38,509 nucleotides of DNA from Sphingomonadaceae bacterium (GCA_019239785.1 JAFAZM010000298.1:1-38509); one strand, 5' to 3'. Shown: positions 20,584 to 29,350, numbered from the stretch's first letter. The notes: generated by a model from the letters alone, not told the origin. Made by a program: numbers and translations.

Positions 20584-23148
20584 ATGGAAGCCTTGTTCAT
20601 CCTCGTGCTCATCATCGGGCTGGTGGTCTTGTTCGGCCAGCTGAGCCAGTTGAAGCAACGCGTCGACGTGCTGGAGGCGTGGCTCGCGCGGCCCGCACCT
20701 CCCGAGGCGCGAATCGAGCCGGCCGTCGTCCCGGCGCCCTCCCCGGGTCCGATCGACCCCGGCACCGCCTTCGCCTGGCCCGAACCGCCCGCGCCCACCC
20801 CGGCCGCCGAACCTGCGCCGGCCGCCGCGACTTACGAGATAGACCTCGACGAACCCGAGCCCCCGCGCGAATCCTTCGGCGCCCTCTTCGAGCACTGGGT
20901 CGCGGGGCGGCTGATGATCTGGCTCGGCGGCATCGCCCTGGTCCTCGCGGCCATCTTCCTGATCCGATACTCGATCGAGATGGGGCTGATCACGCCGGCG
21001 GCGCGGATGATCGCCGCGGCGATCTTCGGCCTGGTTCTGGTCGGTGCCGCCGAGGCCGCCCGCTTCCGGTTCAGCGACGACCAGCGCATTGCCCAGGCGC
21101 TTGCCGGCGCCGGCGTCGCAACGCTCTACGCCGTCCCTTACGGCAGCTATGCCCTCTACGGGCTGATCGGCAGCGGCACCGCCTTCGCCGCGATGGTCGC
21201 GGTGACGGCGGCCGCGCTGGGCCTGTCGCTGCGCCACGGCGCACCGACCGCGGTGATGGGCCTCGTCGGCGGCTTCCTGACGCCTTTGCTGGTCGGCAAT
21301 CCGAGCGCGAGCGCGGTGCCGTTGCTCGCCTATCTCGCGTTGCTCAACCTCGCCATCTTCGCCATCGCCTGGCGGCGCGGCTGGACCTGGCTCGCGGCGG
21401 CCGGCGTCCTGCTGAGCTTCGCTTGGACCGGCTATCTGATCACCCCGCTTCGCACGCCCAGTGACGCGCTCGCCGCCGGCCTCTTCGTCCTGCTGCTCGG
21501 CATTGGCGCCTCGGTGGCGCGGCCCGGCAGCGGCCGCCAGCTCGCCCTGATCCAGCCGCTTGCCATGGCCGCGGTCGAGCTCGCCTTTCTCGTCGCGCGC
21601 ACCGATCTCGGTTTCCAGGGCTGGCTGCTCTACGGCGCCCTCGGCATTGCCAGCCTGGTGCTTGCGCTGCTCCGCGCCGAATACAGGCTCGCGCCGCCCG
21701 CGGCGCTCGCTCTGGCGCTGTTTCTGCTCTTCGCCAAGGCCTGGCTGCGGCTGGATCCCTACGCGTCCGACGCGGCGATCGGGATCACCCTGTTGTTCGG
21801 CGGCGCCGGCCTGGCGCTGACCGTCCGTCGCGCCGAACCGGTCTGGACCGGCCTCGCCGCCTTCGCCCTTGCCGGGCCGCTGCTGATCATGCGCGCGACG
21901 CAGCCGGAGCTGCTCGAGCTCTGGGCGTGGGGAGCGCTCGCCGCCCTGCTCGTGCCCGGTCCGGCTGCGCTCGTCTGGCTGAATGGCCGTCGCGCTTCGG
22001 CCGAGCCGCCGGCCGACCTCTCCCTGCTCATCGCCGGCGCCGCCGCGGCACTGCTCGCGGCGAGCGCGGTCTGGGATCTCCTGCCGCGCGACCTCGCCGC
22101 CGCCGGCTGGCTCGCGGTCGCGGTGGCGGCGGCCTTGGCCGCGCGCCGTCTCGCCGACCTCGCGCTGGCCACGGTCTCGATCCTGACCGGGGTCGCTGGC
22201 GTGGCCCGGGCGCTCGCAATGGTGCCGCAGCTCTCCACCGCCTTGCTGACCGGCCTGATCGGCCAGCCGGTCTTCGCCGCCGACCTTCCCGACGCGATGG
22301 CGACCTTCTACGAGCTTGCGCTGCCGGCGGCGCTGCTGATCGCGCTGCGCCTCGCTTTGCCGCCATTGCCGCTCGGCGCGCGCCGGGCGCTGCCGGTCGT
22401 CGCCGGCTTCTTCGCCGTGTCGGCGCTCTACGTCTGGTTCAAGCAGGCGTTCGGGCTCACCGCCGGCGACGATTTCGTCGCGCGTGGGATGATCGAGCGG
22501 ACGATCGTCACCCAGGCCCTGTTCGCTTTGGGCTGGCTGCTCGGCAGCGGCCGCCTCCGCTTGCCGCGGCTGGAGCCGGAGGCGGCGCAGCTCGGCGCCT
22601 TCCTCCTCACCGCGCTCGCCACGCTTCGGCTCGTCTGGCTCGACCTGCTGATGTTCGATCCGGCCTGGACCGACCAATGGGTGGGTCCGCTGCCGATCCT
22701 CAACCTGATCCTGCCGGCCTATCTGCTGAGCGCGGTCTGGCTCTATGCCGCCCGCCGCCGGCCGGAGGAGAAGGGGCGCTCCGGCCTTTGGCTCGCCGCC
22801 TTCCTCGCGGCATTGATCGCCGGCGCGGCGCTGCTCAACCGCCAGCTCTTCCACGGCGCGATCCTCGACGGTCCGGAGATGCCGACGTCGGAATTCTACG
22901 GCTATTCGCTCGCCGGCCTCGTCGTCGCCATCGGCCTGATCGTCGCCGGCATGCGCCTTCCCGACAAGGCGCTTCGGCTCGCCGGCCTCGTCCTGCTGAC
23001 CGCGACGATCTGCAAGGTCTTCCTGGTCGACGCGTCCGAGCTCAAGGGCGTGCTCCGCATCCTCTCCTTCCTCGGCCTCGGCATCGCCCTGATCGGCATC
23101 GGCCGGCTTTACGGCCCCGTGCTGCGCGCGGAGAATGTTTCGGCATGA
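20584..23148 (+). CDS. DUF2339 multi-spanning membrane protein
   Basis: An 854-residue inner-membrane protein with more than twenty predicted hydrophobic segments. It begins with a signal-anchor helix (LFILVLIIGLVVLFGQL) and a short coiled coil (LKQRVDVLEAWL), then a Pro/Ala-rich linker to about residue 90, then LFEHWVAGRLMIWLGGIALVLAAIFLIRYSIE, the conserved entry of the DUF2339 family, and helices to the end. The function of the family is unknown; size and topology suggest a channel, transporter or polymer-related membrane protein. The stop overlaps the start of the next gene (ATGA), so the two are translationally coupled. Confidence 0.9.
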   Translation: MEALFILVLIIGLVVLFGQLSQLKQRVDVLEAWLARPAPPEARIEPAVVPAPSPGPIDPGTAFAWPEPPAPTPAAEPAPAAATYEIDLDEPEPPRESFGALFEHWVAGRLMIWLGGIALVLAAIFLIRYSIEMGLITPAARMIAAAIFGLVLVGAAEAARFRFSDDQRIAQALAGAGVATLYAVPYGSYALYGLIGSGTAFAAMVAVTAAALGLSLRHGAPTAVMGLVGGFLTPLLVGNPSASAVPLLAYLALLNLAIFAIAWRRGWTWLAAAGVLLSFAWTGYLITPLRTPSDALAAGLFVLLLGIGASVARPGSGRQLALIQPLAMAAVELAFLVARTDLGFQGWLLYGALGIASLVLALLRAEYRLAPPAALALALFLLFAKAWLRLDPYASDAAIGITLLFGGAGLALTVRRAEPVWTGLAAFALAGPLLIMRATQPELLELWAWGALAALLVPGPAALVWLNGRRASAEPPADLSLLIAGAAAALLAASAVWDLLPRDLAAAGWLAVAVAAALAARRLADLALATVSILTGVAGVARALAMVPQLSTALLTGLIGQPVFAADLPDAMATFYELALPAALLIALRLALPPLPLGARRALPVVAGFFAVSALYVWFKQAFGLTAGDDFVARGMIERTIVTQALFALGWLLGSGRLRLPRLEPEAAQLGAFLLTALATLRLVWLDLLMFDPAWTDQWVGPLPILNLILPAYLLSAVWLYAARRRPEEKGRSGLWLAAFLAALIAGAALLNRQLFHGAILDGPEMPTSEFYGYSLAGLVVAIGLIVAGMRLPDKALRLAGLVLLTATICKVFLVDASELKGVLRILSFLGLGIALIGIGRLYGPVLRAENVSA

Positions 23149-23753
23149 CCCAGTTCCTGATTTTCCTCGCCCTCCAGGCCGCGACGCCGGCGGCGGCAGC
23201 ACCGGCCGCGACGACGCCCGCCCCCGATTCTTGCCGGATCGATTTCAATGCGAGCCTCGCACTCGGCCAGGAGGCGTTCGACCAGGATATGAATGGCGGC
23301 TGGCGGGCGCTGGCGGGGCGGCCGGGCTGCGAGGGCGTGGCGGCGGACCTGATTCACGCCTACCGCGCCAATCTCGAGGCGCATCTCTCGATCCTCTACT
23401 GGCACGAGGGCCAGCTGCGCGCCAATATCGGTCAATATCCGGAGGCGATCCGGCTGATGGAGCTGAGCCGCAAGCCGGAGGACCGGTTCGGCTGGAATCC
23501 CTATGTCGATGCGACGATCGCCTTCTTGCGCGGCGACCGCACGGCCCTGGTGGCGGCGCGAACCCAGCTGGCGGGGCTGCCGCGGCCGGCCGGCTTCGAG
23601 GACCGGACCCTGCCTAATGGCCTTCACGTGACCTGGCCAATGAACCTCGAGGTCGTCGACGGCCTCGTCCGGTGCTTCGGCCGGCCCTATCGCGAAGCTT
23701 ACAGCCTGCCCGAATGCCGCGAGCCGGGCGAAGCTCAGCGCACCAGCCGGTAG
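23145..23753 (+). CDS. Exported hypothetical protein, partner of DUF2339 gene
   Basis: A 202-residue exported protein of unknown function. A weak signal (MTQFLIFLALQAATPAAAAP) is followed by a helical region (DFNASLALGQEAFDQDMNGGWRAL, HILYWHEGQLRA-like, YPEAIRLMELSRKPED), reminiscent of a short tetratricopeptide-like array, and a C-terminal domain with NLEVVDGLVRCFGRPY. Four cysteines could form disulfides. Its start overlaps the DUF2339 stop by 4 bases. Its 3' end overlaps the converging TolB-like gene by 19 bases. Confidence 0.8.
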   Translation: MTQFLIFLALQAATPAAAAPAATTPAPDSCRIDFNASLALGQEAFDQDMNGGWRALAGRPGCEGVAADLIHAYRANLEAHLSILYWHEGQLRANIGQYPEAIRLMELSRKPEDRFGWNPYVDATIAFLRGDRTALVAARTQLAGLPRPAGFEDRTLPNGLHVTWPMNLEVVDGLVRCFGRPYREAYSLPECREPGEAQRTSR

Positions 23754-25273
23754 CTCACGAACGCGATATATCTCCCGTCCGGCGACCAGCTCGGCACGTT
23801 GATCGTCCCCTGCCCGCCGAACAGCCGCGTCAGCACCTGCGGCGGTGCGCTCCCGTCCGCCGGCATGATCCTCAAGGTCACGTCCCGGTTCGGCGGGTGA
23901 TCGCCAAGCGCCACGTCGGTGCCGAAGGAGATGAAGGCGATCCAGCGTCCGTCCGGGGAGAAATGCGGGAACCAGTCGCGCCAGGCCGGATCGCGCGTCA
24001 CCTGCTCCGGATTGCTGCCGTCGGCCCGCGCCCGCCAGATCTGCATCGCCCCGGTCCGGGTCGAGTTGAAATAGAGCCAGCGCCCGTCCGGCGAATATTC
24101 CGGCCCGTCATTCACGCCGTCGCTGTGGATCAGCACCCGCTCCGGCCCGCCGGCCAAGTCGCGCGAATAGATGTCGTAGGCACTGCCGTCGGCGGCGACA
24201 TGCACATAGGCGATGGTCCGCCCGTCCGGCGTCCAGCCGTGCCAGTAGGAGCGCGCGTCCGGCCGGCCGACCACGAGCCGGGGCGCGTCCGAGCCGGCGA
24301 GCGGCAGCAGGTGGATGCGCGAGAGATTGTCCGGCTCCGACTGGTCCGAGACGATCAGCTGGGTCCCGTCCGGCGAGAGGCCGTGATCGTTGTTGTTGTG
24401 GGTGAGCCGCCCGGTGTTCACCTGCACCGGTTCGCCGCCCTCGACCGGGATCCGCCAGATCAGCCCGTTGCTGTTGTAGATCAATGAGCGCCCGTCATGC
24501 GTCCAGTTCGGCGCCTCGATCTTGGTATCGAAATGCCGCACCACCCGGCGGCTCTGCGCGCCGCCCACCTCCATCACCTCGAGCGTCGCCTCGACCCGCG
24601 CTGGATAGCCGGTGTCGGGCACGTCGGCGAGCACCGGCACGTTGATCGCGACGTCGGAGAAGGTCGCGCTCTCCGTCCGCCGATCGTTGTGCGCCGAGAC
24701 GGCGAGGCCGACATAATAAGGCCCGGCGATCCGGATCCGGTAATTGCCGCCGGCATGGTGGAGCTGGCCGTCCGGCCCGGCCACCGAGAAATAGACATAA
24801 TCGCCCTCGCGCTCGAGCCGCACCCGCCGCGGCGCGGCGACGTTGGCTTCGATCTGACGGGTCGGCCCTTCCTGCACGTCGCGCCATTGCAGCGAGACCA
24901 GCCCGTTCCCGTGCACCATCACGTCGGCATAAGGCGAGCCCGGACTGAGGTTCTGCCGGATCATCAGCCCTGCCTTGCGGTGCGGGTCGCTCCCGGCCTG
25001 CGGGCCTGCGAAGGCGATGCTGGCGGCGATGTGCAGATCGCCCGACCGCCGCGTCCACACATAGTGGAAGGCGTCCGCATTCCCCCAGATGTTCGCTCCG
25101 CCCCCAGTCACCCGATAGGCCGCGGGCCGCATCTCGAACCACACCGCCCCGCGATGCGCCGGCGGGCCGATATCCTGGTCCGCATCGAACAGACCGATCC
25201 GCGCCGCCGCGGCCGGTGTAGACCCGATCAGCGCCGCCGCCAGCAACGCACAAAAAGACAGAGGTCCCCGCAT
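23735..25273 (-). CDS. Exported TolB/PD40-type beta-propeller protein
   Basis: A 512-residue exported protein. Signal: MRGPLSFCALLAAALIGSTPAAAA. Residues about 25-230 form a beta-sandwich with FHYVWTRRSGDLHIAASIAF and AGLMIRQNLSPGSPYADVMVHG, like the DUF1349/LamG-like regions of carbohydrate-active proteins. Residues about 250-512 hold at least five WD40-like PD40 repeats (THDGRSLIYNS, SPDGTQLIVSD, TPDGRTIAYVH, SPDGRWLYFNS, SPDGRWIAFIS, SPDGRYIAFVS). No catalytic motif is seen; binding of a polymer or protein partner is inferred. The start is supported by GGAGG right upstream. Its upstream gap (463 bp) holds repeats only. The 3' end overlaps the converging gene. Confidence 0.88.
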   Translation of the reverse strand: MRGPLSFCALLAAALIGSTPAAAARIGLFDADQDIGPPAHRGAVWFEMRPAAYRVTGGGANIWGNADAFHYVWTRRSGDLHIAASIAFAGPQAGSDPHRKAGLMIRQNLSPGSPYADVMVHGNGLVSLQWRDVQEGPTRQIEANVAAPRRVRLEREGDYVYFSVAGPDGQLHHAGGNYRIRIAGPYYVGLAVSAHNDRRTESATFSDVAINVPVLADVPDTGYPARVEATLEVMEVGGAQSRRVVRHFDTKIEAPNWTHDGRSLIYNSNGLIWRIPVEGGEPVQVNTGRLTHNNNDHGLSPDGTQLIVSDQSEPDNLSRIHLLPLAGSDAPRLVVGRPDARSYWHGWTPDGRTIAYVHVAADGSAYDIYSRDLAGGPERVLIHSDGVNDGPEYSPDGRWLYFNSTRTGAMQIWRARADGSNPEQVTRDPAWRDWFPHFSPDGRWIAFISFGTDVALGDHPPNRDVTLRIMPADGSAPPQVLTRLFGGQGTINVPSWSPDGRYIAFVSYRLVR

Positions 25274-25288
25274 GTCCTCCCCCTCTTC

Positions 25289-25337
25289 TTTTTGAACCCT
25301 CACCCTTGATGGGGGAGGGCAGGGTGGGGGTGGCGGC
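25289..25337. repeat. Half copy of a family F palindromic repeat
   Basis: ACCCTCACCCTTGATGGGGG followed by AGGGCAGGGTGGGGGT matches one arm of the element at 34240-34372. No opposing arm is seen nearby. Confidence 0.6.
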
Positions 25338-25459
25338 GGAGAATATACGCTGCCGCCGAACCCGTTCGGCCCAGGCTGAATGGTAGCGCTAACGTAAGGA
25401 GATGGCGAGCCCCGCTTTCGCCGACTCACAGGCCTTCATACCCTTTCGACCCGCGTGAA

Positions 25460-25657
25460 AAAATTCGCGCGGAGACGCGGAGATGCATCAGGCTTCCCCG
25501 CCCGCGCCGCCCATTCCCGACCACGGCACACAAAGAAACCGTTCGTGTCGAGCGAAGTCGAGATACCCTATCGAGCAAACCCGAGACATAGGCGAAGCCG
25601 AAGCAAGGCACCGGAACCTCGGAATCTCCGCGCCTCCGCGTCTCCGCGCGAACAATT
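25460..25657. repeat. Palindromic element R5 with CGCGGAGACGCGGA arms
   Basis: Arms 25460-25484 and 25621-25657 share TTCGCGCGGAGACGCGGAGA in inverted orientation. The centre includes GTGTCGAGCGAAGTCGAGAT (25545), a half of a family C-like repeat without its partner. The element occupies most of the divergent gap between the TolB-like gene and the TIR gene; no gene is visible in the gap. Confidence 0.75.
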
Positions 25658-25736
25658 ACTGAAGCATCCTCGATCCGACACTGGCGCCTCCGTAACGATC
25701 CTTCTATGAGCCCCCGAGGGGGAGACGACGCCGGGC

Positions 25737-26300
25737 ATGAGCCACGACGTGTTCATCAGCTATTGCAGCGAGGACGGCGCTGTCGCCGACGCAGCCTGCG
25801 CCGCGCTCGAGCGCCGCGGCCTGCGCTGCTGGCTGGCGCCGCGCGACCTGCCGCGCGGCCAGGATTATGCCGAGGCGATCGCCGCCGCGATCGCCGCCGG
25901 CCGCGTCCTGCTGCTGATCCATTCCGCCGGCACGGGCGATTCGGTCCAGGCGAAGCGCGAGGTCGAGCGTGCCGCCGGCCTCGGCCTGCCGATCTTCGCA
26001 TTGCGCATCGCCGAGGCCGAGCCCGCCCCCGCAATCCGCTTCCTGATCGGCGAGGGCCAGTGGCTCGACGCCGTGACCCCGCCGGTCGCGGTCCATCTCG
26101 ACCATCTCGGCGACCGCATCGCCGGCCTGCTCAACCGCACCGGCTTCCGCCCGCTCCAGCCGACCCTGCCGCCGCGGCCCCTGCCGGACATGGGCCGCCG
26201 CCGCCACGCCTGGCTGCCGATCGCGCTTGCCGGCCTCGCCGGCCTCGCCGCGATCGCCCTGGCCGCCGCCTATGTCGCTCCCGGGGTGGCGCGGCCATGA
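25737..26300 (+). CDS. TIR domain protein with C-terminal membrane helix
   Basis: A 187-residue protein: a TIR domain at about residues 3-130, starting HDVFISYCSEDGAVADAACA, then RRGLRCWLAPRDL with the conserved Trp and box 2-like segment, and VLLLIHSAGTGDSVQAKREVERA; Glu in KREVE is the candidate NADase residue. A Pro-rich linker leads to one C-terminal transmembrane helix (about 160-180, PIALAGLAGLAAIALAAAYV), so the TIR part would face the cytoplasm. Bacterial TIR proteins often cleave NAD+ or make cADPR-like signals in defence; here there is no helicase, Thoeris or CBASS partner. The stop overlaps the start of an NTF2-like gene. Ribosome site GAGGGGGAG. Confidence 0.9.
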   Translation: MSHDVFISYCSEDGAVADAACAALERRGLRCWLAPRDLPRGQDYAEAIAAAIAAGRVLLLIHSAGTGDSVQAKREVERAAGLGLPIFALRIAEAEPAPAIRFLIGEGQWLDAVTPPVAVHLDHLGDRIAGLLNRTGFRPLQPTLPPRPLPDMGRRRHAWLPIALAGLAGLAAIALAAAYVAPGVARP

Positions 26301-26752
26301 GCCTCGAAAGCGAGGCGCGCGACCGCGCCGAGATCGGCGCCGCCGTCGACGAGATGTACGCGATGATCTCGGGGCCCGCCGGCCCGCGCGACTGGTCGCG
26401 CCAGGCGAACTGCTTCCACCCCGAGGCCCGCCAGATCCGCACCTGGCTCGACGCGGACGGGCGCCCGGCCTGCAGGATCATGGGCCTCGGCGATTATGCC
26501 CGCGACACCGATCCCTTCTTCGCAGCCAACGACTTCTTCGAGGTCGAGATCGCCCGCCGCATCGACCTGTTCGGCAACATCGCCCATGTCTGGAGCGCCT
26601 ATGAGGCCCGCCGCGCGCTCGACGATGCCGAGCCCGAACGCCGCGGCATCAACTCGATCCAGCTGTTCAGGGATCCGGAGCGCGGCTGGCGGATCATGGC
26701 GATGCTCTGGGACAATGAGCGGGAAGGGCTGACGCTGCCGGCCTTGGATTGA
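26297..26752 (+). CDS. SnoaL/NTF2-like protein
   Basis: A 151-residue protein with the NTF2-like cone fold: an N-terminal helix (ESEARDRAEIGAAVDEMYAMI), DWSRQANCFHPEARQIRTW, IMGLGDYARDTDPFF, AHVWSAYEARRA and GINSIQLFRDPERGWRIMAMLWDNER. These are typical of SnoaL-like small ligand-binding or isomerase proteins. The ATG overlaps the TIR stop (ATGA), so both proteins are made from one message. Its role beside a TIR protein is not known. Confidence 0.87.
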   Translation: MSLESEARDRAEIGAAVDEMYAMISGPAGPRDWSRQANCFHPEARQIRTWLDADGRPACRIMGLGDYARDTDPFFAANDFFEVEIARRIDLFGNIAHVWSAYEARRALDDAEPERRGINSIQLFRDPERGWRIMAMLWDNEREGLTLPALD

Positions 26753-26796
26753 GCGAAGCGCCGATATCCTGCATGGAAACGGCTCGGGAGGCAGGG

Positions 26797-27150
26797 ATGA
26801 GCAGCCATCGCATCTATTCGGTCAGCGTCGCGAGCGTGTACCCGCTCTACGTCGCCAAGGCCGAGAAGAAGGGCCGCACGCAGGCGGAGGTCGACGAGAT
26901 CATCCTCTGGCTGACCGGATACAGCCGGGAGGCGCTGGCGGCGCGGCTGGCCGACAAGACGAATTTCGAGGAGTTCTTCGCGCAGGCGCCGGCGATGAAC
27001 CCGGCGCGTTCGCTGATCACCGGCACGGTGTGCGGCGTCCGCGTGGAGGAGGTGCAGGAGCCGGTGATGCGCGAGATCCGCTACCTGGACAAATTGATCG
27101 ACGAGCTCGCCAAGGGCCGGCCGATGGCGAAGATCCTGCGAAGCTCCTGA
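26797..27150 (+). CDS. DUF2200 family protein
   Basis: A 117-residue soluble protein of the DUF2200 family, with HRIYSVSVASVYPLYVAKAE near the N-terminus, KGRTQAEVDEIILWLTGY, and a tail VCGVRVEEVQEPVMREIRYLDKLIDELAKGRPM. The function is unknown. The start at 26797 is set by GGGAGG 9 bases upstream and by the family N-terminus; a longer frame begins at 26749. It lies 44 bp after the NTF2-like gene and may be the third gene of that operon. Confidence 0.88.
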   Translation: MSSHRIYSVSVASVYPLYVAKAEKKGRTQAEVDEIILWLTGYSREALAARLADKTNFEEFFAQAPAMNPARSLITGTVCGVRVEEVQEPVMREIRYLDKLIDELAKGRPMAKILRSS

Positions 27151-27172
27151 CGGGGCGCCCACTCCGGCGACC

Positions 27173-27264
27173 CCTCCCGTTCGCCCTGAGCCTGTCGAAG
27201 GACTTTCTCTCGTTCTGCCGCGGAGGAGGAAAGGGCTTCGACAGGCTCAGCCCGAACGGTGGAG
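27173..27264. repeat. Palindromic element R9 (family C, CTGAGCCTGTCGAAG)
   Basis: CGTTCGCCCTGAGCCTGTCG at 27179 faces GGGCTTCGACAGGCTCAGCC at 27233; the inner parts differ. The same repeat forms the inner palindrome of element R2 at 9402-9486. It lies between converging DUF2200 and zinc-ribbon genes. Confidence 0.85.
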
Positions 27265-27308
27265 GATCGCTTGAGGGGTCATATGCGAGGTCCAGGTCGG
27301 CCTATGGG

Positions 27309-27920
27309 CTATTTTTGCCCGAGCGCGGCAAGGATCGGATCGGCGCTCACCACGCCGCGGTTGAACATATAGGTCGTCCCGTCCCTCGCGGTGATGATGA
27401 TCCTGGTGTCGATGAGGGCCTTCCTGCTGCTGACGGAGGCGATCTCGTCCCTGCGCAGCACGACAATGTTGCGCGCCTTCGCGGTCGGGATCTGGCTGAT
27501 CAGCATGCCCATCAGGCTCGTGCCGGCCACCTTCGGCTTGAACAGGACGCGCCGGTCGGTGACCGTCAATATGCCGCTGAACCCCGCGCCCCGCCCAAGC
27601 AGGGCAACGAGCCAGCTCCCCACCGACGTTTCGCCCGGCTGCACCTCGAGGCTGCTCCAGTCCCCCGGCCCCCAATCCGATGACGCCACTGCCGGCGCGG
27701 GAGGCGGAGGCGGTGAAGGAGTAGGAGCAGGAGCGGGTGGGGTCGGCGGCACGGGTAATGGTGGGGCGACCGGCGGTGCGGGCGCCGGGGCGGGCGGCGC
27801 CGGCCGCGAGGCCGCCGCGACGCCGGCCGGCATCGCGCCCGGCACCCGCGCCCCGCACGCCCCGCAGAAGGCGGCGCCGGGCGGGAGAGCCGCGCCGCAC
27901 TGGCCGCAATATCGGTGCAC
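27309..27920 (-). CDS. Zinc-ribbon protein with Pro-rich linker and PH/GRAM-like domain
   Basis: A 203-residue protein. N-terminal zinc ribbon: YCGQCGAALPPGAAFCGACG, four cysteines in two CxxC knuckles; then a Pro/Ala linker of about 55 residues; then a domain with SVGSWLVALLGRGAGFSGIL, VTDRRVLFKPKV and ARNIVVLRRDEIASVSSRKA, resembling bacterial PH or GRAM-type domains. Such proteins probably bind membranes or act as adaptors. Starts are ambiguous: a GTG at 27929 sits directly against AAGGA, while GTG at 27920 has AAGGAG 7 bases upstream and is chosen. It is 19 bases after its sister gene, with which it shares the ribbon. Confidence 0.82.
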   Translation of the reverse strand: MHRYCGQCGAALPPGAAFCGACGARVPGAMPAGVAAASRPAPPAPAPAPPVAPPLPVPPTPPAPAPTPSPPPPPAPAVASSDWGPGDWSSLEVQPGETSVGSWLVALLGRGAGFSGILTVTDRRVLFKPKVAGTSLMGMLISQIPTAKARNIVVLRRDEIASVSSRKALIDTRIIITARDGTTYMFNRGVVSADPILAALGQK

Positions 27921-27939
27921 CGCGTTCACTCCTTCGCCT

Positions 27940-29175
27940 TCAGCGCGGCCAGCACCGGTTGAAGGTGCCGGTCCTGTTCGCCTCGGTGAAGGTGAACTGG
28001 TCCTGGCTCACGCGGTGCAGGATCATGATCTCGCTCTGCCCGTCCGAATAGGAGAGCGAGAGCGAATTGCCGACCAGCGTCCAGCTCCCCGTTCCCACCG
28101 ACGAAGTGAACATATGGTTGGCGTTCAGGGTGACGAAGGCCCCGGCTCCGACGCAATTGGGCGCCCATTGCGCGCCCTGCAGATAGGCTTCGCTGATCAG
28201 GCCCGAATCGCCGGACGCGTCCGTTCCGGTGGGCGCATAGGATGGGCTGGAGGACGTGCCGGAGGACGAGCCGTATGAGCCGTGGCGCGCGCGGCCCAGG
28301 CCCATCTCGTTGACCAGCACGGCGATCAACAAAAACCAGACGACTCCCACTGCGACGGCAAGGCCGATCGCGCTCCCCATGCTCACCCCGCCCTGGCTCT
28401 GCAGCCAGCTCGCCTGCGCCTGCGGATCCGGCATCGTCGCCCGCGCCTGCGCCAGGCTGCGGTCGGTCTGGGCGCGATACATGGCGTTGCCGCGCCAGCC
28501 GATCCAGGCGCAGACGGCGAGCATCAGCCCGCTGGTGAGGGTGAACAGGGCGGGGGCGAACAGGCCGACCAGCTCAAGGACCAGGATCGCGGCGACGACG
28601 CCGAGCGCCGGCGCGAGCATCCGCCGATAGGCGAGCCAGAAGGCGTTGAGCAGGAAGGCCGCCCAGTTCCAGCTGTTGGGCTTGCCCGTCGCCGCGATGC
28701 TGCGCCACTTGCCGAGATAATAATCGGCATTGGGCCCCACGAAGGCGCGCACGGCCTGTTCCTGCCCGGGGTCGATCGCCGTGCCCGTTCCCACGGCGCC
28801 GGCGGCTGGCGCGGGCGCCGACGGAGGAGAGGCCGCGGCCGCATGAGCGGGCGCCGGCGGGGAATGAGCCGGTTCGGGCGCGGCCGGCGCGGTATGAGCG
28901 GGCGCGGCCGGGGGCGGCACGTAGGCTGGGGGTTCGGCTGGTGGCGGCGCTCCATAGACCGGGGGTGGAGGCGGCGGAGGCGGCGGCGCGGGCTCGGCCG
29001 GGGCCGGCTCGACCGGCGGGAGCGGCGGCTCCTCCGCCGGGGCCGGGGCCGGGGGCGCGGGCTCGGGCGCCGGCGGCGGGCTCGCGGCGCCGGCGACCGG
29101 CGTGCCGCAGGCGCTGCAGAATGCGGCCCCGGGCGTCAGCGCGGCGCCGCAGGCAGTGCAGAAATTCTGGCTCAT
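27940..29175 (-). CDS. Zinc-ribbon, Pro-rich, DUF2628-like membrane protein
   Basis: A 411-residue protein in modules: a zinc ribbon FCTACGAALTPGAAFCSACG (residues about 5-25) like that of the next gene, an extreme Pro/Ala linker of about 120 residues, a DUF2628-type region (KPNSWNWAAFLLNAFWLAYRRM, then two hydrophobic segments), another transmembrane helix (GSAIGLAVAVGVVWFLLIAVL), a Ser/Gly linker, and an exported beta-rich tail (WAPNCVGAGAFVTLNANHMFTSS...) that resembles a lipocalin-like stress domain. The mixture suggests a membrane-anchored sensor or scaffold with the ribbon inside and the beta domain outside; this is inference. Ribosome site GAAGGAGG before the ATG at 29175. Confidence 0.85.
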   Translation of the reverse strand: MSQNFCTACGAALTPGAAFCSACGTPVAGAASPPPAPEPAPPAPAPAEEPPLPPVEPAPAEPAPPPPPPPPPVYGAPPPAEPPAYVPPPAAPAHTAPAAPEPAHSPPAPAHAAAASPPSAPAPAAGAVGTGTAIDPGQEQAVRAFVGPNADYYLGKWRSIAATGKPNSWNWAAFLLNAFWLAYRRMLAPALGVVAAILVLELVGLFAPALFTLTSGLMLAVCAWIGWRGNAMYRAQTDRSLAQARATMPDPQAQASWLQSQGGVSMGSAIGLAVAVGVVWFLLIAVLVNEMGLGRARHGSYGSSSGTSSSPSYAPTGTDASGDSGLISEAYLQGAQWAPNCVGAGAFVTLNANHMFTSSVGTGSWTLVGNSLSLSYSDGQSEIMILHRVSQDQFTFTEANRTGTFNRCWPR

Positions 29176-29350
29176 CCTTCCCCCTCCTTCGCCGTCCGCG
29201 CCGACAGCAAGGAGAGGCGTCGCAGCGCCTCCAGGCGCCGCCCCACGCATACGCAACCCCCTGACGCATACGACACGGCCGAACGACGAGGCTGCGCAAC
29301 AACGCCCCGTGCGTCAATACCTTAGACTGGGTACGCGCCGCCGTCGTCCT

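Noticed and set aside
20569..23202. Very long open frame (over 870 codons) on the minus strand opposite the DUF2339 gene
   Set aside because: It reads as Arg/Glu/Gln/Gly-rich low-complexity protein without domain features, typical of antisense frames in GC-rich DNA; the plus strand codes a clear membrane protein.
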